Assembly (NCBI GenBank): GCA_021775805.1 | Contig: JAJFHD010000081.1 | Coordinates: 1 to 62,611, forward strand | Source: Alphaproteobacteria bacterium | Lineage (GTDB): Bacteria; Pseudomonadota; Alphaproteobacteria; Rhizobiales; JAJFHC01 | DNA: 62,611 bases | Direction of reading: 5' to 3' | Shown here: piece by piece, positions 1 to 7,843 of the stretch | Numbering within the stretch: position 1 is the stretch's first letter | How the letters are laid out: every line of letters starts with the position of its first letter | The notes under the pieces: generated by a model | Databases searched by the model: none | Seen by the model: only the letters and a program-made list of their open reading frames with translations | What the model was told of the DNA's origin: nothing | Position numbers and translations under genes: made by a program

Positions 1-1
1 C

Positions 2-406
2 AAGCTCAACCCCAACGATGCCGACCTGATGTCCGACATGGCCGACGCGCTGGCCCATTCGGGCCGCTCGGAAGAGGCCATAACCCTGTTGCAGAAGGCG
101 ATGCGGCTCAATCCGTTCTATCCCGACCAGTATATCTGGCACCTGGGCGGCGCCTACTTCAACCTGAAGCAATACGAAGAAGCCATTCGCGCGATCCAGA
201 CCATGCAGAACCCGACCGAGGGCCGGCGCATCCTGGCGGCAAGCTACGGCCACCTGGGCCGCGAGAAGGAGGCCCGGGCTGAAGCCGCCAAGGTGCTGGC
301 AGCCCATCCCAACTTCGACATCGAGCATTGGGCGGCCGTCCAGCCGGACAAGTTCGAGGACGACGTGCAGCACTTTGTCGAGGGGCTCAGGCGGGCGGGG
401 CTTTAG
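2..406 (+). CDS. TPR protein, C-terminal part (5' end outside window)
   Basis: The frame enters from the left edge and stops at 406, leaving about 134 residues. They form helical TPR-type pairs (DLMSDMADALAHSGRSEEAI, then GGAYFNLKQYEEAI and AASYGHLGREKEA). The ending around NFDIEHWAAVQPDKFEDD is the kind seen at the end of alphaproteobacterial adenylate/guanylate-cyclase proteins with TPR tails; that family assignment is from memory of such proteins, because no cyclase domain is visible here. A TPR segment of the same family type lies at 5702-6046 on the same strand, beyond the copper operon, so the two may be pieces of one disrupted locus or of two paralogues. Confidence 0.75.
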   Translation, partial: KLNPNDADLMSDMADALAHSGRSEEAITLLQKAMRLNPFYPDQYIWHLGGAYFNLKQYEEAIRAIQTMQNPTEGRRILAASYGHLGREKEARAEAAKVLAAHPNFDIEHWAAVQPDKFEDDVQHFVEGLRRAGL

Positions 407-734
407 GCGGTGATTGCCGGCCAGTGAGAAAACCGCAACCAACCGAAGTCGAAGAGTCTAGCGCCAATCTGCGACGTGTTGGGTTGCACATCACAGTCTC
501 CTGGAATATTGGCGCGGTACTATAGTTTGCAATTTGGAAACGGAGGAGCGCGGTGTCACCAACCTTGGCAGAGGTGACAACCGCTTCCTCGACAAAAACT
601 CCATCAAGCGGCTCCGTAGTCTCATTTGCTGTCGCGTAACCTGAGACGCCTGCAAAGATCAATATCCATACAGTCGGAACAAATAGAAAACGATTGAACC
701 GGCGTCTCACGTATTGCGTCTCAATTAACTTCAT
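387..734 (-). pseudogene. Secreted protein fragment, possibly a truncated PCu(A)C-like copper chaperone
   Basis: The frame opens with a hydrophobic signal-like segment (FLFVPTVWILIFAGVSGY). VFVEEAVVTSAKVGDTALLR and IANYSTAPI follow and resemble the first strands of a PCu(A)C-type beta domain. After about base 530 the residues turn Arg/Pro/Ser-rich with no recognisable pattern, and the expected His/Met copper ligands never appear. I infer that the 3' half was lost at the left border of the copper island and that the tail is read-through into the flank of the TPR gene, whose stop it overlaps antisense. It is 34 bp downstream of the CusF-like gene in the same direction. An unrelated small secreted protein is also possible. 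Confidence 0.35.
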
Positions 735-768
735 GGAGTTTTTGTCCTGGATTAGTGTGGAGCCGCAA

Positions 769-1077
769 TCACCTAACTTGTTTGATCAGCATGCGGCCGT
801 TGTCATCGACGAAATAGAATTCGCCCTTTTTTCCTACTTCAAGCTTGTTCAGCATTTTTGGATCAGCCACCCGAAAAATCATCCGCATTGCCGGCATGTC
901 CAGATTCTTGATCTCCTCGTGCCGGATGGTTATTTTGCCAAGTTCCTTATCGACTTTGGTGACTTCGCCCTTAGTCCAGGTCGGTGCTTCAGCCGCCACC
1001 GGAATTGATTTGATGACCGCAAAAGAAGCCATGATTGCAATCACCGGTAACCAAAATAGTTTGTTTTTCATTTTCAT
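769..1077 (-). CDS. CusF-like periplasmic copper-binding protein
   Basis: 102 residues with an N-terminal signal peptide (LFWLPVIAIMASFAVIKSIP) and a small beta-barrel domain typical of CusF/CopK-like metallochaperones. GEVTKVDKELGKITIRHEEI carries the conserved His, and DMPAMRM carries the two Met ligands. In E. coli CusF a Trp caps the Cu(I)/Ag(I) site (NWPEM); here that position is Met (DMPAM), as in many homologues. It is the last clearly intact gene of the minus-strand copper operon, 39 bp after the cupredoxin gene. The likely role is to bind periplasmic Cu(I) and pass it on. Confidence 0.85.
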   Translation of the reverse strand: MKMKNKLFWLPVIAIMASFAVIKSIPVAAEAPTWTKGEVTKVDKELGKITIRHEEIKNLDMPAMRMIFRVADPKMLNKLEVGKKGEFYFVDDNGRMLIKQVR

Positions 1078-1116
1078 CAGTCCTTGAATGAATAGTTTGA
1101 GGGAGGGTTCTTGACG

Positions 1117-1704
1117 TTAGTTTCGATTGTCAGATTTTTCATTATCACCAGTGGATCCGTGCAGCCATTGGACACTGCCCTTGGTGATCACGCCTCCGCC
1201 GTCCGCGTAAATCACCCCCTTCATCCCGGCGTCATAGTGTCCCGGAATGAGGCAGCCATATTCAAATGTCCCCGGTTTGGAGAATGCCCAGATTATTTCA
1301 GCGGTTTGCCCCTTGTCGGCATGGGCCATATAAGGCTCACCGTGTTCCATTCCGGGAAACTTTTCCATCAAAATAGCGTGTTTCACTATATCTTCGGTAC
1401 GGCCTACCACCATTTCATGGAGCATCTCTCCGCGGTTTTGGACAACAAAGCGGATTGTCTCACCCACTTTGACGTGGATTATGGCCGGTTCGTACTTGAA
1501 CGCGTCACTCATACCGACTTTGATTGTGCGCACGACGGCTTCCGGTCTACCGGTGCGTCCGAATTCGTTCTCGAACATGTCGAGATTTGCGGGAACGGAC
1601 GTTACCTTCTCACCGTGTTCTTTCTTGCCATGAGCGCTTGCCGAACCGGTCAACACGGCAAGAGCAAGTCCAGCAAAAACTATTCTCTTCATTGTGGCTT
1701 TCAT
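1117..1704 (-). CDS. Secreted cupredoxin (plastocyanin/azurin-like blue copper protein)
   Basis: 195 residues. A signal peptide (about 1-24, ending SASA) is followed by a His-rich stretch (HGKKEHGEK) and one cupredoxin domain. The type-1 copper ligands can be placed as His96 (MLHEM), Cys151, His156 and Met161 (YGCLIPGHYDAGM). A Met/His-rich insertion (MEKFPGMEHGEPYMAH) may bind additional copper. The gene follows the multicopper oxidase by 7 bp in the same operon, so electron transfer to or copper exchange with that oxidase is a reasonable inference. CopI-type copper-resistance cupredoxins have a similar layout. An in-frame Met five codons in is an alternative start. Confidence 0.88.
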   Translation of the reverse strand: MKATMKRIVFAGLALAVLTGSASAHGKKEHGEKVTSVPANLDMFENEFGRTGRPEAVVRTIKVGMSDAFKYEPAIIHVKVGETIRFVVQNRGEMLHEMVVGRTEDIVKHAILMEKFPGMEHGEPYMAHADKGQTAEIIWAFSKPGTFEYGCLIPGHYDAGMKGVIYADGGGVITKGSVQWLHGSTGDNEKSDNRN

Positions 1705-1711
1705 TGTTTGC

Positions 1712-3016
1712 TTACGAGTTTTCAGAGTCGAATTTATACGCCACCGTTCCTTTTGGATGGACGTACCAACCGGGATCGCTGTAATCGCGATCCTTTAGTC
1801 CCTCCCTTACTTTCACTACCGAAAACATGCCGCCCATCTCGATGGGCCCGAACTGACCCCAGCCAGTCATCATGGGAATCGTGTTATCCGGCAGCGGCAT
1901 TTCCATAACGCCCATGTCTGCCATTCCGCGTTCACCCATCACCATGAACTCAGGCACCACATCGACAATTTGTCTGGCAATCGACCTGTGATCGACACCG
2001 ATCATTGTGGGGACGTCGTGGCCCATGGCGTTCATGGTGTGATGCGCTTTGTGGCAGTGGATCGCCCAATCACCCGGATTGTCTGCAACGAACTCAAAGG
2101 CCCGCATCTGTCCGATCGCGCAATCGACCGTTACCTCCGGCCAACGGGCACTTTCAGGCACCCAGCCTCCATCCGTACAGGTCACTTCGAAATCATACCC
2201 GTGCATGTGTATCGGATGATTGGTCATCGTCAGATTGCCAAATCTGATCCGGGCACGGTCGCCCTGCTTGATGACAAAATGATCGATGCCAGGAAAGACC
2301 CTGCTGTTCCATGTCCAGAGGTTGAAGTCGGTCATCGTGTTGACTTTTGGCGTGAACATGCCTGGATCAATGTCGTATGACGCCATCAGAAATACGAAGT
2401 CCCGATCAACTTTATGCTGTTCAGGATCTTTCGGGTGAACAACCAGAAAACCCATCATGCCCATGGCCATCTGGGTCATTTCGTCGGCATGGGGGTGGTA
2501 CATGAATGTACCGGACTTGTTCATCTCGAACTCATAGACAAACGTTTCGCCGGGTTTGATCTGGGGTTGTGAAAGACCACCGACCCCATCCATGCCGGAT
2601 GGCAGGATTATACCGTGCCAATGGATGGTCGTGTGCTCGGGTAGTTTGTTCGTAACGTAAATGCGGATTGTTTCGCCTTCCACACACTCAATGGTCGGGC
2701 CTGGACTTTGGCCGTTGTATCCCCAGAGATTAGCCATCATGCCTGGGGCAATCTGGCGCTCTACCGGTTCGGCGATCAGATGGAACTCCCGGCGCCCGTT
2801 TTTGAACCGGCTTGGTGCCGACCAGCCGTTCAACGTGACGACGGGATTGTAGAATGGCCCGTCTGCCGGCAATGGCGGCACCACCATATTGGCACTCGAC
2901 TGGAATTGGGCTTCAGGAACCGCCGCCTGCGACGTGCGTGGAACGACAGCGGCACCAATTAGTGTTGCCGCACTTGCGGATACGAATTGACGTCTGTTCA
3001 TTGAAATTTTGTCCAT
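1712..3016 (-). CDS. Multicopper oxidase, Tat-exported (copper oxidase family)
   Basis: 434 residues. The N-terminus MNRRQFVSASAATLIGAA is a Tat-type signal; a second Met at codon 6 may be the true start. All copper-ligand motifs are visible: HWHG (132-135), HPH (174-176), HPIHMHG near 267-273, and HCHKAHHTMNAM near 319-330, which supplies the His-Cys-His tripeptide and an axial Met. Met-rich segments (MTQMAMGMMG; MVMGERGMADMGVMEM) resemble the Cu(I)-binding parts of CopA/CueO-like enzymes. The likely activity is periplasmic cuprous oxidase. It lies between the TolC-like gene (3 bp gap) and the cupredoxin gene (7 bp gap), so the three are almost certainly co-transcribed. Confidence 0.93.
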   Translation of the reverse strand: MDKISMNRRQFVSASAATLIGAAVVPRTSQAAVPEAQFQSSANMVVPPLPADGPFYNPVVTLNGWSAPSRFKNGRREFHLIAEPVERQIAPGMMANLWGYNGQSPGPTIECVEGETIRIYVTNKLPEHTTIHWHGIILPSGMDGVGGLSQPQIKPGETFVYEFEMNKSGTFMYHPHADEMTQMAMGMMGFLVVHPKDPEQHKVDRDFVFLMASYDIDPGMFTPKVNTMTDFNLWTWNSRVFPGIDHFVIKQGDRARIRFGNLTMTNHPIHMHGYDFEVTCTDGGWVPESARWPEVTVDCAIGQMRAFEFVADNPGDWAIHCHKAHHTMNAMGHDVPTMIGVDHRSIARQIVDVVPEFMVMGERGMADMGVMEMPLPDNTIPMMTGWGQFGPIEMGGMFSVVKVREGLKDRDYSDPGWYVHPKGTVAYKFDSENS

Positions 3017-3019
3017 GGC

Positions 3020-4471
3020 TTAATGCTCCTCATCGCCGCCACCGGCGTCAGCCACCTCGACGTTCATCGATACGCCGGTGCTGCTTCCTGCGACCAAAAC
3101 GTAGTTGAGTTGTGCTTTCGCAAGCCAGAAGTCCCGGCGCGCATCAAGAGCCGTTAACCGGGCCATCTGCTTTTGTTTTGTCGCGTTCAGAAGGTCGAAC
3201 ACGCTGGCAAGCATTCCGTTGTATCGAAGCAACTCTTCTTCTGTGATGCGGTCGTTCAGAGGTACGATCGTGCGTTGGTAATGACGTGCCAAATCAAATG
3301 CCGAACGATATCCGGTGTAGGCCTCACGTACTTCAGAGCGCGCCGTTACAGCCATTGATTTAAGCTGCTCGACAGCCTGCATGTAGATGTACTTGGCGCG
3401 GTCGACTTTCGCATCGCCGAGATCAAATATGGGCACTGCGAACTCGACCTCGAACCCGTGCAGGTGGTTCTTGGTGGGCGGCGCATCTGCCTCCTCCCCC
3501 GGCTCGCGCTCGTCATTCGCGAACCCGGATATCTCCAACAGGCTCACAACACTGGTGAATTGCGTGAGGTTCTTGGTCTTCTTCAGAAGCTCTATTTCCT
3601 TACGCCCCGCACGTATATCGAGTCGCTGTGTCAACGCCGTCCGTTCGATGTTGGTGCGCATTTCAGCACGCCCTGGAAGTTTCGGTAAACGCGACGGAAG
3701 GCTGAACGTCGTCTCTTTGCCCCATACCCCCATCTCCCTGATCAGCTTTTCGCGCGCCATCGATGCGGCCGCCTTGAACCTGCCAAGCTGGGCCGCAGCT
3801 TCTGCCTTTGCAACTTTGAGCTTTGCCTGATCGAGGGCTGTCATGCTTCCGGCTGCAGCCATCCGCATACCCAATTGTTCGGCACTTTGGGTCGATGAGT
3901 ACGCCCGCTTCATGATCTCGACGCGTTCTCGTGCGGTAACCGCATCAATCCAAGCCGTCCGGACGCCGGCTGCTGCTTTAACCACGTCGAGAGCTGCCAT
4001 GTAGCGTGCCCGTTCTGCCTGATCCTTTGCAATTGCCGTGCGCGGACCGATTGTAAACAGAGACAGCACGCTGAAGAGAATCTGGCGTTCAATTTCGAGA
4101 ATACCGTCCCCGGCAACACGCCCTATGGAGATCACCGGATTACGCATCCGGCCTGCCTGAGCCACATCGGACTCAGCAATACCGATGTTCGAAAGGTCTG
4201 CCTGAATAGCCGGATTACGCAGAAAGGCGATCTCGATTGCACTGTCGGGTGTCAGCGGCTGAGCCAATAATTGCCGCATTGCAAAACCCGCCCGTTCACG
4301 AGATGCGTCGTCACGATGCCAAGCAACTTTGTGATTTGTTCGTTCTTCGACAAGCGCGTTTACATCGAGCATAGCCTGATCCACATTGGCCGCGGCACAA
4401 GCCGAAAGTGTAACAGCGACGGTTGTTACGACCCCCAAATGTTTAAGTCTGCTGGTAAAGGTTGGCGCCAT
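3020..4471 (-). CDS. TolC-family outer-membrane efflux lipoprotein
   Basis: 483 residues. The signal peptide ends in a lipobox (VTLSAC), so the mature protein should start at a lipidated Cys like CusC/OprM. Long helices rich in Ala/Glu/Lys (for example AERARYMAALDVVKAAAGVR) and the repeat-like segments DQAKLKVAKAEAAAQLGRF and DARRDFWLAKAQLNYVL are typical of the TolC tunnel. It belongs to the copper operon, 3 bp before the multicopper oxidase. No RND pump or membrane-fusion gene is present in the island, so its inner-membrane partner must be encoded elsewhere, or the protein works in periplasmic export in some other way. Confidence 0.88.
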   Translation of the reverse strand: MAPTFTSRLKHLGVVTTVAVTLSACAAANVDQAMLDVNALVEERTNHKVAWHRDDASRERAGFAMRQLLAQPLTPDSAIEIAFLRNPAIQADLSNIGIAESDVAQAGRMRNPVISIGRVAGDGILEIERQILFSVLSLFTIGPRTAIAKDQAERARYMAALDVVKAAAGVRTAWIDAVTARERVEIMKRAYSSTQSAEQLGMRMAAAGSMTALDQAKLKVAKAEAAAQLGRFKAAASMAREKLIREMGVWGKETTFSLPSRLPKLPGRAEMRTNIERTALTQRLDIRAGRKEIELLKKTKNLTQFTSVVSLLEISGFANDEREPGEEADAPPTKNHLHGFEVEFAVPIFDLGDAKVDRAKYIYMQAVEQLKSMAVTARSEVREAYTGYRSAFDLARHYQRTIVPLNDRITEEELLRYNGMLASVFDLLNATKQKQMARLTALDARRDFWLAKAQLNYVLVAGSSTGVSMNVEVADAGGGDEEH

Positions 4472-4501
4472 TTTGGTTCCCTGTACAGATATGCGAATGA
4501 T

Positions 4502-4789
4502 CTAATTTTTGTTTTTTCTCTTGCGGATTGGTTCCGTGACGCTGCGAAGTTGGCCTCGGGGACCTCCTATTTTTTCCGCACGATCATTCAGTTCCCGCCA
4601 GTTTGCGGGTTTCGTCTGGATCACGGTGTACTGATAGTCGGTGATTACAGGTTGGTAGCGAAAACCCGGCACACTCGCGTCAGGGTTGGCTGGGTCGTTT
4701 TGATCGAATTCGTGAGCCGAGGTTGAGAAATTGAACAGCATCGAGCCGAGTAAAATTGCGACAACGAAGCCCAATTGGTTTCGTTTCAT
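4502..4789 (-). CDS. Small secreted protein of the copper operon, function unknown
   Basis: From the Met at 4789 the product has 95 residues. It has a clean signal peptide (LGFVVAILLGSMLFNFSTSA) and a polar mature part (EFDQNDPANPDASVPGF, YQPVITDYQYTVIQTKPANW) that ends in a basic tail. An earlier start at 4834 would add 15 residues in front of the signal and looks less likely. It sits 30 bp upstream of the TolC-like gene. Small proteins with a YxP...DPxxW flavour recur in copper-oxidase operons, but I do not recognise a named family. No Cys is present; Asp, His and Tyr are the only plausible metal ligands. Confidence 0.65.
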   Translation of the reverse strand: MKRNQLGFVVAILLGSMLFNFSTSAHEFDQNDPANPDASVPGFRYQPVITDYQYTVIQTKPANWRELNDRAEKIGGPRGQLRSVTEPIRKRKNKN

Positions 4790-4863
4790 GGGGACGTCCA
4801 CTATCTGAAAATGAGTAGCCTGAGCCCGAAACAAACGTCGGGCACAATGAGACCGTCTATGTT

Positions 4864-5253
4864 TCAGACGTGGGTGTCGGGTGGGGGAGTGGGCAAGCCC
4901 AGAAAGGTCTCACTCAAAGCTTGCGTACGCTCTTTGCATCGCAATTGTGCCAGTTGTTCGCGATCCAGCACAGACGTCGAAAGTTCTCCGACGATAAGAC
5001 AACTTGAATAGCACGACCCGTCAGCCAGAACGTGTTCGTGATCAGGCAGTGCGGGCTCATGGCTATGGCCGGACTTGGTCAGTTCTGCATGCGACTCAAA
5101 ATCGCCTACTGAGAAAAAATCATGTGTTTCTGTCAAGACGTCAAACTGATTGGGATTCTGATGGTCCAAAGGCGAATACGCGAATGCCACAACTGCCTGG
5201 GACAACATCCATGACGTTAGTACAATGATATTCAACACATTCTTGACGTTCAT
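4864..5253 (-). CDS. His-rich secreted protein, first gene of the copper operon
   Basis: 129 residues from the Met at 5253 (an upstream start at 5289 would add 12). A hydrophobic N-terminus (VLNIIVLTSWMLSQAVVAFA) is followed by a His/Asp/Glu-rich stretch (ESHAELTKSGHSHEPALPDH) and a Cys pair (GSCYSSCLIVG). The His-rich segment and its place at the head of a copper operon suggest a periplasmic metal-binding or sensing accessory, similar in build to DUF2946-type small proteins; no firm family match is made. Nothing upstream looks like a CueR palindrome, so its regulation is not evident. Confidence 0.6.
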   Translation of the reverse strand: MNVKNVLNIIVLTSWMLSQAVVAFAYSPLDHQNPNQFDVLTETHDFFSVGDFESHAELTKSGHSHEPALPDHEHVLADGSCYSSCLIVGELSTSVLDREQLAQLRCKERTQALSETFLGLPTPPPDTHV

Positions 5254-5579
5254 GATCGGCTGTCTACCAGACGAACCCGGCTCGTGCAATCGTGTAGACC
5301 CGAGCGCCTCCTAAATATTCTGTAACGTTTCGTGCTGACGCAGGAGAGGGTCCAATTGTGTTTGGCAGTTTTCCAAAGTTCTGAGATCCAAAATCTCGCC
5401 ATGTCCTAAAATTCTGAACCGCCTCTCACTTTTTCGTCAACCAACTATAACCAAATCGTTCAGCGTGAAACATGCAAAGCTCAGAGATCATATGGACGCC
5501 TCTCTGATCCGGATCCCGAAAAGTGGTCTACGGCCTGAGTGAGAATCTGGCCCAATCAGAGCTCTTGAAGGAGATCGAG
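5254..5579. other. Intergenic stretch upstream of the copper operon
   Basis: This should contain the promoter of the minus-strand copper operon. It is less GC-rich than the surroundings. I see a short imperfect inverted repeat (GAGAT-N5-ATCTC around 5381-5395) and a GGATCCCGAAAAGTGG segment near 5511-5527 like those in rhizobial intergenic repeats. No protein-coding signal, CueR-like box or clear -35/-10 pair can be asserted. Confidence 0.4.
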
Positions 5580-5702
5580 ATGGGCCGGAAACGATAAAAA
5601 CCGAATCAGACCATTGCCATGCTGCGTGAAGCGGAGGTTCGTCTTAGCCAGAGCCAGACGGTCGGTGAGATATGCCGTGGGTTTGGCGTGTCAGAGCAGA
5701 GT
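5580..5702 (+). pseudogene. IS3-family transposase OrfA remnant
   Basis: Translation from the ATG at 5580 gives MGRKR, a stop (TAA) at codon 6, then KPNQTIAMLREAEVRLSQSQ, TVGEICRGFGVSEQS. This matches the start of IS3/IS407-type OrfA (usual form MxRKRxxPEEIIAKLREAD...GVSEQTYYRW). The match ends abruptly at about 5702, where it is joined to TPR-coding sequence. With a nonsense codon and only about 40 codons left it cannot be active. It marks a recombination junction at the right border of the copper island. Confidence 0.75.
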
Positions 5703-6046
5703 TGCCTTCGGAGATCGCGGCCCAGATCGAGGTCTCTGAGCGCGTGCGCCTGCGCCTGACCCCGCTGGCAAACCTGGAGGCCTACGGTTTTGTACTGCAG
5801 GGCCAGAAACACATCTTCCGCTACACGCAAGACGAGGTCCGCCGGGCGCGCGGGCTCTACGACACCGCCCTGGTCAGCGACCCGCGCTATGCCCGGGCGA
5901 TCGCCGCCAAGTCGCGGACCTACAATCTGGACTGGCGCTATGCCTGGACCGAGAAGCCGGACGTGGCGCTCGACGATGCCCTGAGCCTGGCGCGCAACGC
6001 CATCGACCTGGACGAATCCGATGCCCGGGGTTTCGGTGAGCTGGAT
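5702..6046 (+). pseudogene. TPR-domain fragment of an adenylate-cyclase-type protein
   Basis: An open stretch of about 115 codons, including LTPLANLEAYGFVLQGQKHI, RYTQDEVRRARGLYDTAL and SLARNAIDLDESDARGF. This is the N-terminal part of the TPR tail found in cyclase-domain proteins of alphaproteobacteria. There is no start codon or upstream domain; the left side is fused to the IS3 OrfA remnant, and the right side is cut at about 6046, where a GTGACAGTGCA repeat begins. The next expected TPR motif would resemble the one that opens the window at base 2, so the fragments at 2-406 and 5702-6046 could be separated parts of one gene or family. Confidence 0.65.
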
Positions 6047-6049
6047 TAC

Positions 6050-6266
6050 GGTGACAGTGCATTTAATTGACGCACCCCAAATACAGATGGAATTGTTGTG
6101 ATTGCCAAATCGTCGCGGTCCGAGAATTGAATGCACTGTCACCGCACTTCGCCGTAATTCCACAGGGCACACGCTCGGACCCTGGCGCAGAGGCCCACGA
6201 CCGAATAGGGCTTGAGAGGAATTCCAATCGACGCTTATTTGGGGATCACGTAAACTGTCACCGTAA
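6050..6266. repeat. REP-like inverted repeats with a GGTGACAGTGCAT core
   Basis: Two 20-bp arms in inverted orientation (6050-6069, GGTGACAGTGCATTTAATTG; 6124-6143, its near-complement) differ at two positions. A third related arm, ACTGTCACCGTAA, lies at 6254-6266. The arrangement resembles REP/MITE-type elements mobilised by REP-associated tyrosine transposases (Y1_Tnp); that link is inference because no transposase is present. The element separates the TPR fragment from the last gene of the ABC operon. Confidence 0.55.
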
Positions 6267-6274
6267 CGCTAGAC

Positions 6275-7027
6275 TCAACGCACCGCGGCGTAATAGGCGA
6301 CCCGGCGTTCAAGAAAGGCAAGGAATTCGGATATGGTAAAGGCCATCGCGAACAGGACGATGAGAACCGCCCAGAAATGGGACATCAGGAAATTTGCCGA
6401 ATAGAGTTCGAACAGCGCCCCGAAGCCGACGATCGAAATCAGCAACTGGCCTATGATGACACCCTTTACCGCCCGGATGACGCCGATGCGGACGCCACCG
6501 AGGATTTCCGGCAGGGCCGCCCAGAAATAGATCTTGACGAAGGCGTCAATCGGCGACGCGCCGAAGGAGTTGGCCATGTCTACCAGCGACCGGTTGATCT
6601 GCCTGACGCCCGCCCGGGAGTTCAGGATGATGATCCATATGGCGAACAGCGTGGTCGTGATGATGATCGACTTCATGCCGAAGCCGAACAGAACCATCAG
6701 GACCGGCACAAGGGCCGTTAGCGGTGCACTCAGGAAGATGTTCACCCACGGCAGGAGCAGTTCGTCGAGTATACGGGTCCTGCCCATCAGGATGCCCGTG
6801 GGCACGCCGATGGCGATTGCCCAGAACACCCCCATGACAAACGCGTAGGCCGTTTCCGAAATGGCTTTCATGAACGCCGGCGTCCCGATCACCGAATACA
6901 GTGTCGCCAGCACTTCGGACAGAGGGGGCACGAAGAATGTCAGGCCCGCACGCCCGACAATTTCCCAGAGAATACCCCACAGAATCAACGACGACATGCC
7001 CGGAAGCTGGTAGCCGAAAACCTTCAT
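6275..7027 (-). CDS. ABC transporter permease, SsuC/TauC type
   Basis: 250 residues with about six hydrophobic segments (for example SSLILWGILWEIVGRAGLTF, AVLIVLFAMAFTISEFLAFL). The cytoplasmic EAA-like loop reads MANSFGASPIDAFVKIYFWA, followed by LPEILGGVRIG, as in nitrate/sulfonate/taurine-type importers of the BPD_transp_1 family. It is the last gene of the minus-strand operon, 9 bp after the ATPase gene. It should form a heterodimeric channel with the permease at 7824-8585. The substrate cannot be read from the permease. Confidence 0.92.
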   Translation of the reverse strand: MKVFGYQLPGMSSLILWGILWEIVGRAGLTFFVPPLSEVLATLYSVIGTPAFMKAISETAYAFVMGVFWAIAIGVPTGILMGRTRILDELLLPWVNIFLSAPLTALVPVLMVLFGFGMKSIIITTTLFAIWIIILNSRAGVRQINRSLVDMANSFGASPIDAFVKIYFWAALPEILGGVRIGVIRAVKGVIIGQLLISIVGFGALFELYSANFLMSHFWAVLIVLFAMAFTISEFLAFLERRVAYYAAVR

Positions 7028-7036
7028 CTCGATTGT

Positions 7037-7843
7037 TTACTCCACATAGCTGCGCAGCGAGGCCCAGATCCTGTCGACAATGTCGAGATATTCGGAATCG
7101 CGGCGGATGTTGTCGACGCCCTTGTGACGGAAGCCCGACGGCCTGATGATCTCGGAGACACGACTGGGCCGCGGCAGCAGGATCGCGATCTGGTCGGACA
7201 CGTAAACCGCCTCCTCGATCGAATGGGTCACGAATATGAACGTCTTGCTCTCGTTCTGGACCAGGGCGAGAAGGTCTTCCTGGAACTTTCGCCGGGTCTG
7301 TTCGTCGACGGCGGAAAACGGCTCATCCATCAGCAGCACCTGGGCATCGACCGACAGCGCCCGGGCCAGCCCCACCCGCTGGCGCATGCCGCCCGACAGT
7401 TCGTGGGGATAGCTCTTCTCGAAGCCTTGGAGACCGACATCCGCGATATACTTCTGCGCGATGTCTTCGCGCTCGGATTTGGCGACGCCGCGCAGTTCCA
7501 GGCCGAAGGCCACATTGCGGATCACGGTGGCCCAGGGCAGCAAGGCAAAATCCTGAAACACGAACGCGCGATCCGGACCGGGGCCCGTGACAGTTTCGCC
7601 GTTGACCTTGATCACACCCGCGTTGGGCGCGAGAAGACCGGCAATTATTTTCAGGAGCGTGGTTTTCCCACACCCCGACGGCCCCAGCAGCGAGGTCAGC
7701 TGGCCGCGCGGAAAGTCCAGGGACAGGTCCCGCAGCGCCTCGGTATCGCCATAGGTCTTGGAGACATTGCGGGCCGATACGGCATTGTCCGCCACCGGTT
7801 CTTCGTGTGGCGCGTGCGCGTCGTCAGTCTGAGGCATAGCCAC
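7037..7843 (-). CDS. ABC transporter ATP-binding protein, SsuB/TauB type
   Basis: 268 residues. Walker A is GPSGCGKTT, the Q-loop region VFQDFALLPW, the signature LSGGMRQRVGLARAL, Walker B VLLMDEPFSAVD, and the switch His lies in FIFVTHSIEEAVY. The VTHSxEEAVY form is typical of the nitrate/sulfonate/taurine group. The GTG at 7843 is preferred as start because AAAGGA lies 7 bp upstream of it; an ATG at 7837 is possible. It overlaps the end of the upstream permease gene by 20 bp, which suggests translational coupling. Confidence 0.94.
   Translation of the reverse strand: MAMPQTDDAHAPHEEPVADNAVSARNVSKTYGDTEALRDLSLDFPRGQLTSLLGPSGCGKTTLLKIIAGLLAPNAGVIKVNGETVTGPGPDRAFVFQDFALLPWATVIRNVAFGLELRGVAKSEREDIAQKYIADVGLQGFEKSYPHELSGGMRQRVGLARALSVDAQVLLMDEPFSAVDEQTRRKFQEDLLALVQNESKTFIFVTHSIEEAVYVSDQIAILLPRPSRVSEIIRPSGFRHKGVDNIRRDSEYLDIVDRIWASLRSYVE

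Noticed and set aside
5381..5395. GAGAT-N5-ATCTC as a copper-sensor operator upstream of the copper operon
   Set aside because: Arms of 5 bp only and no resemblance to CueR, CopY or CsoR boxes.
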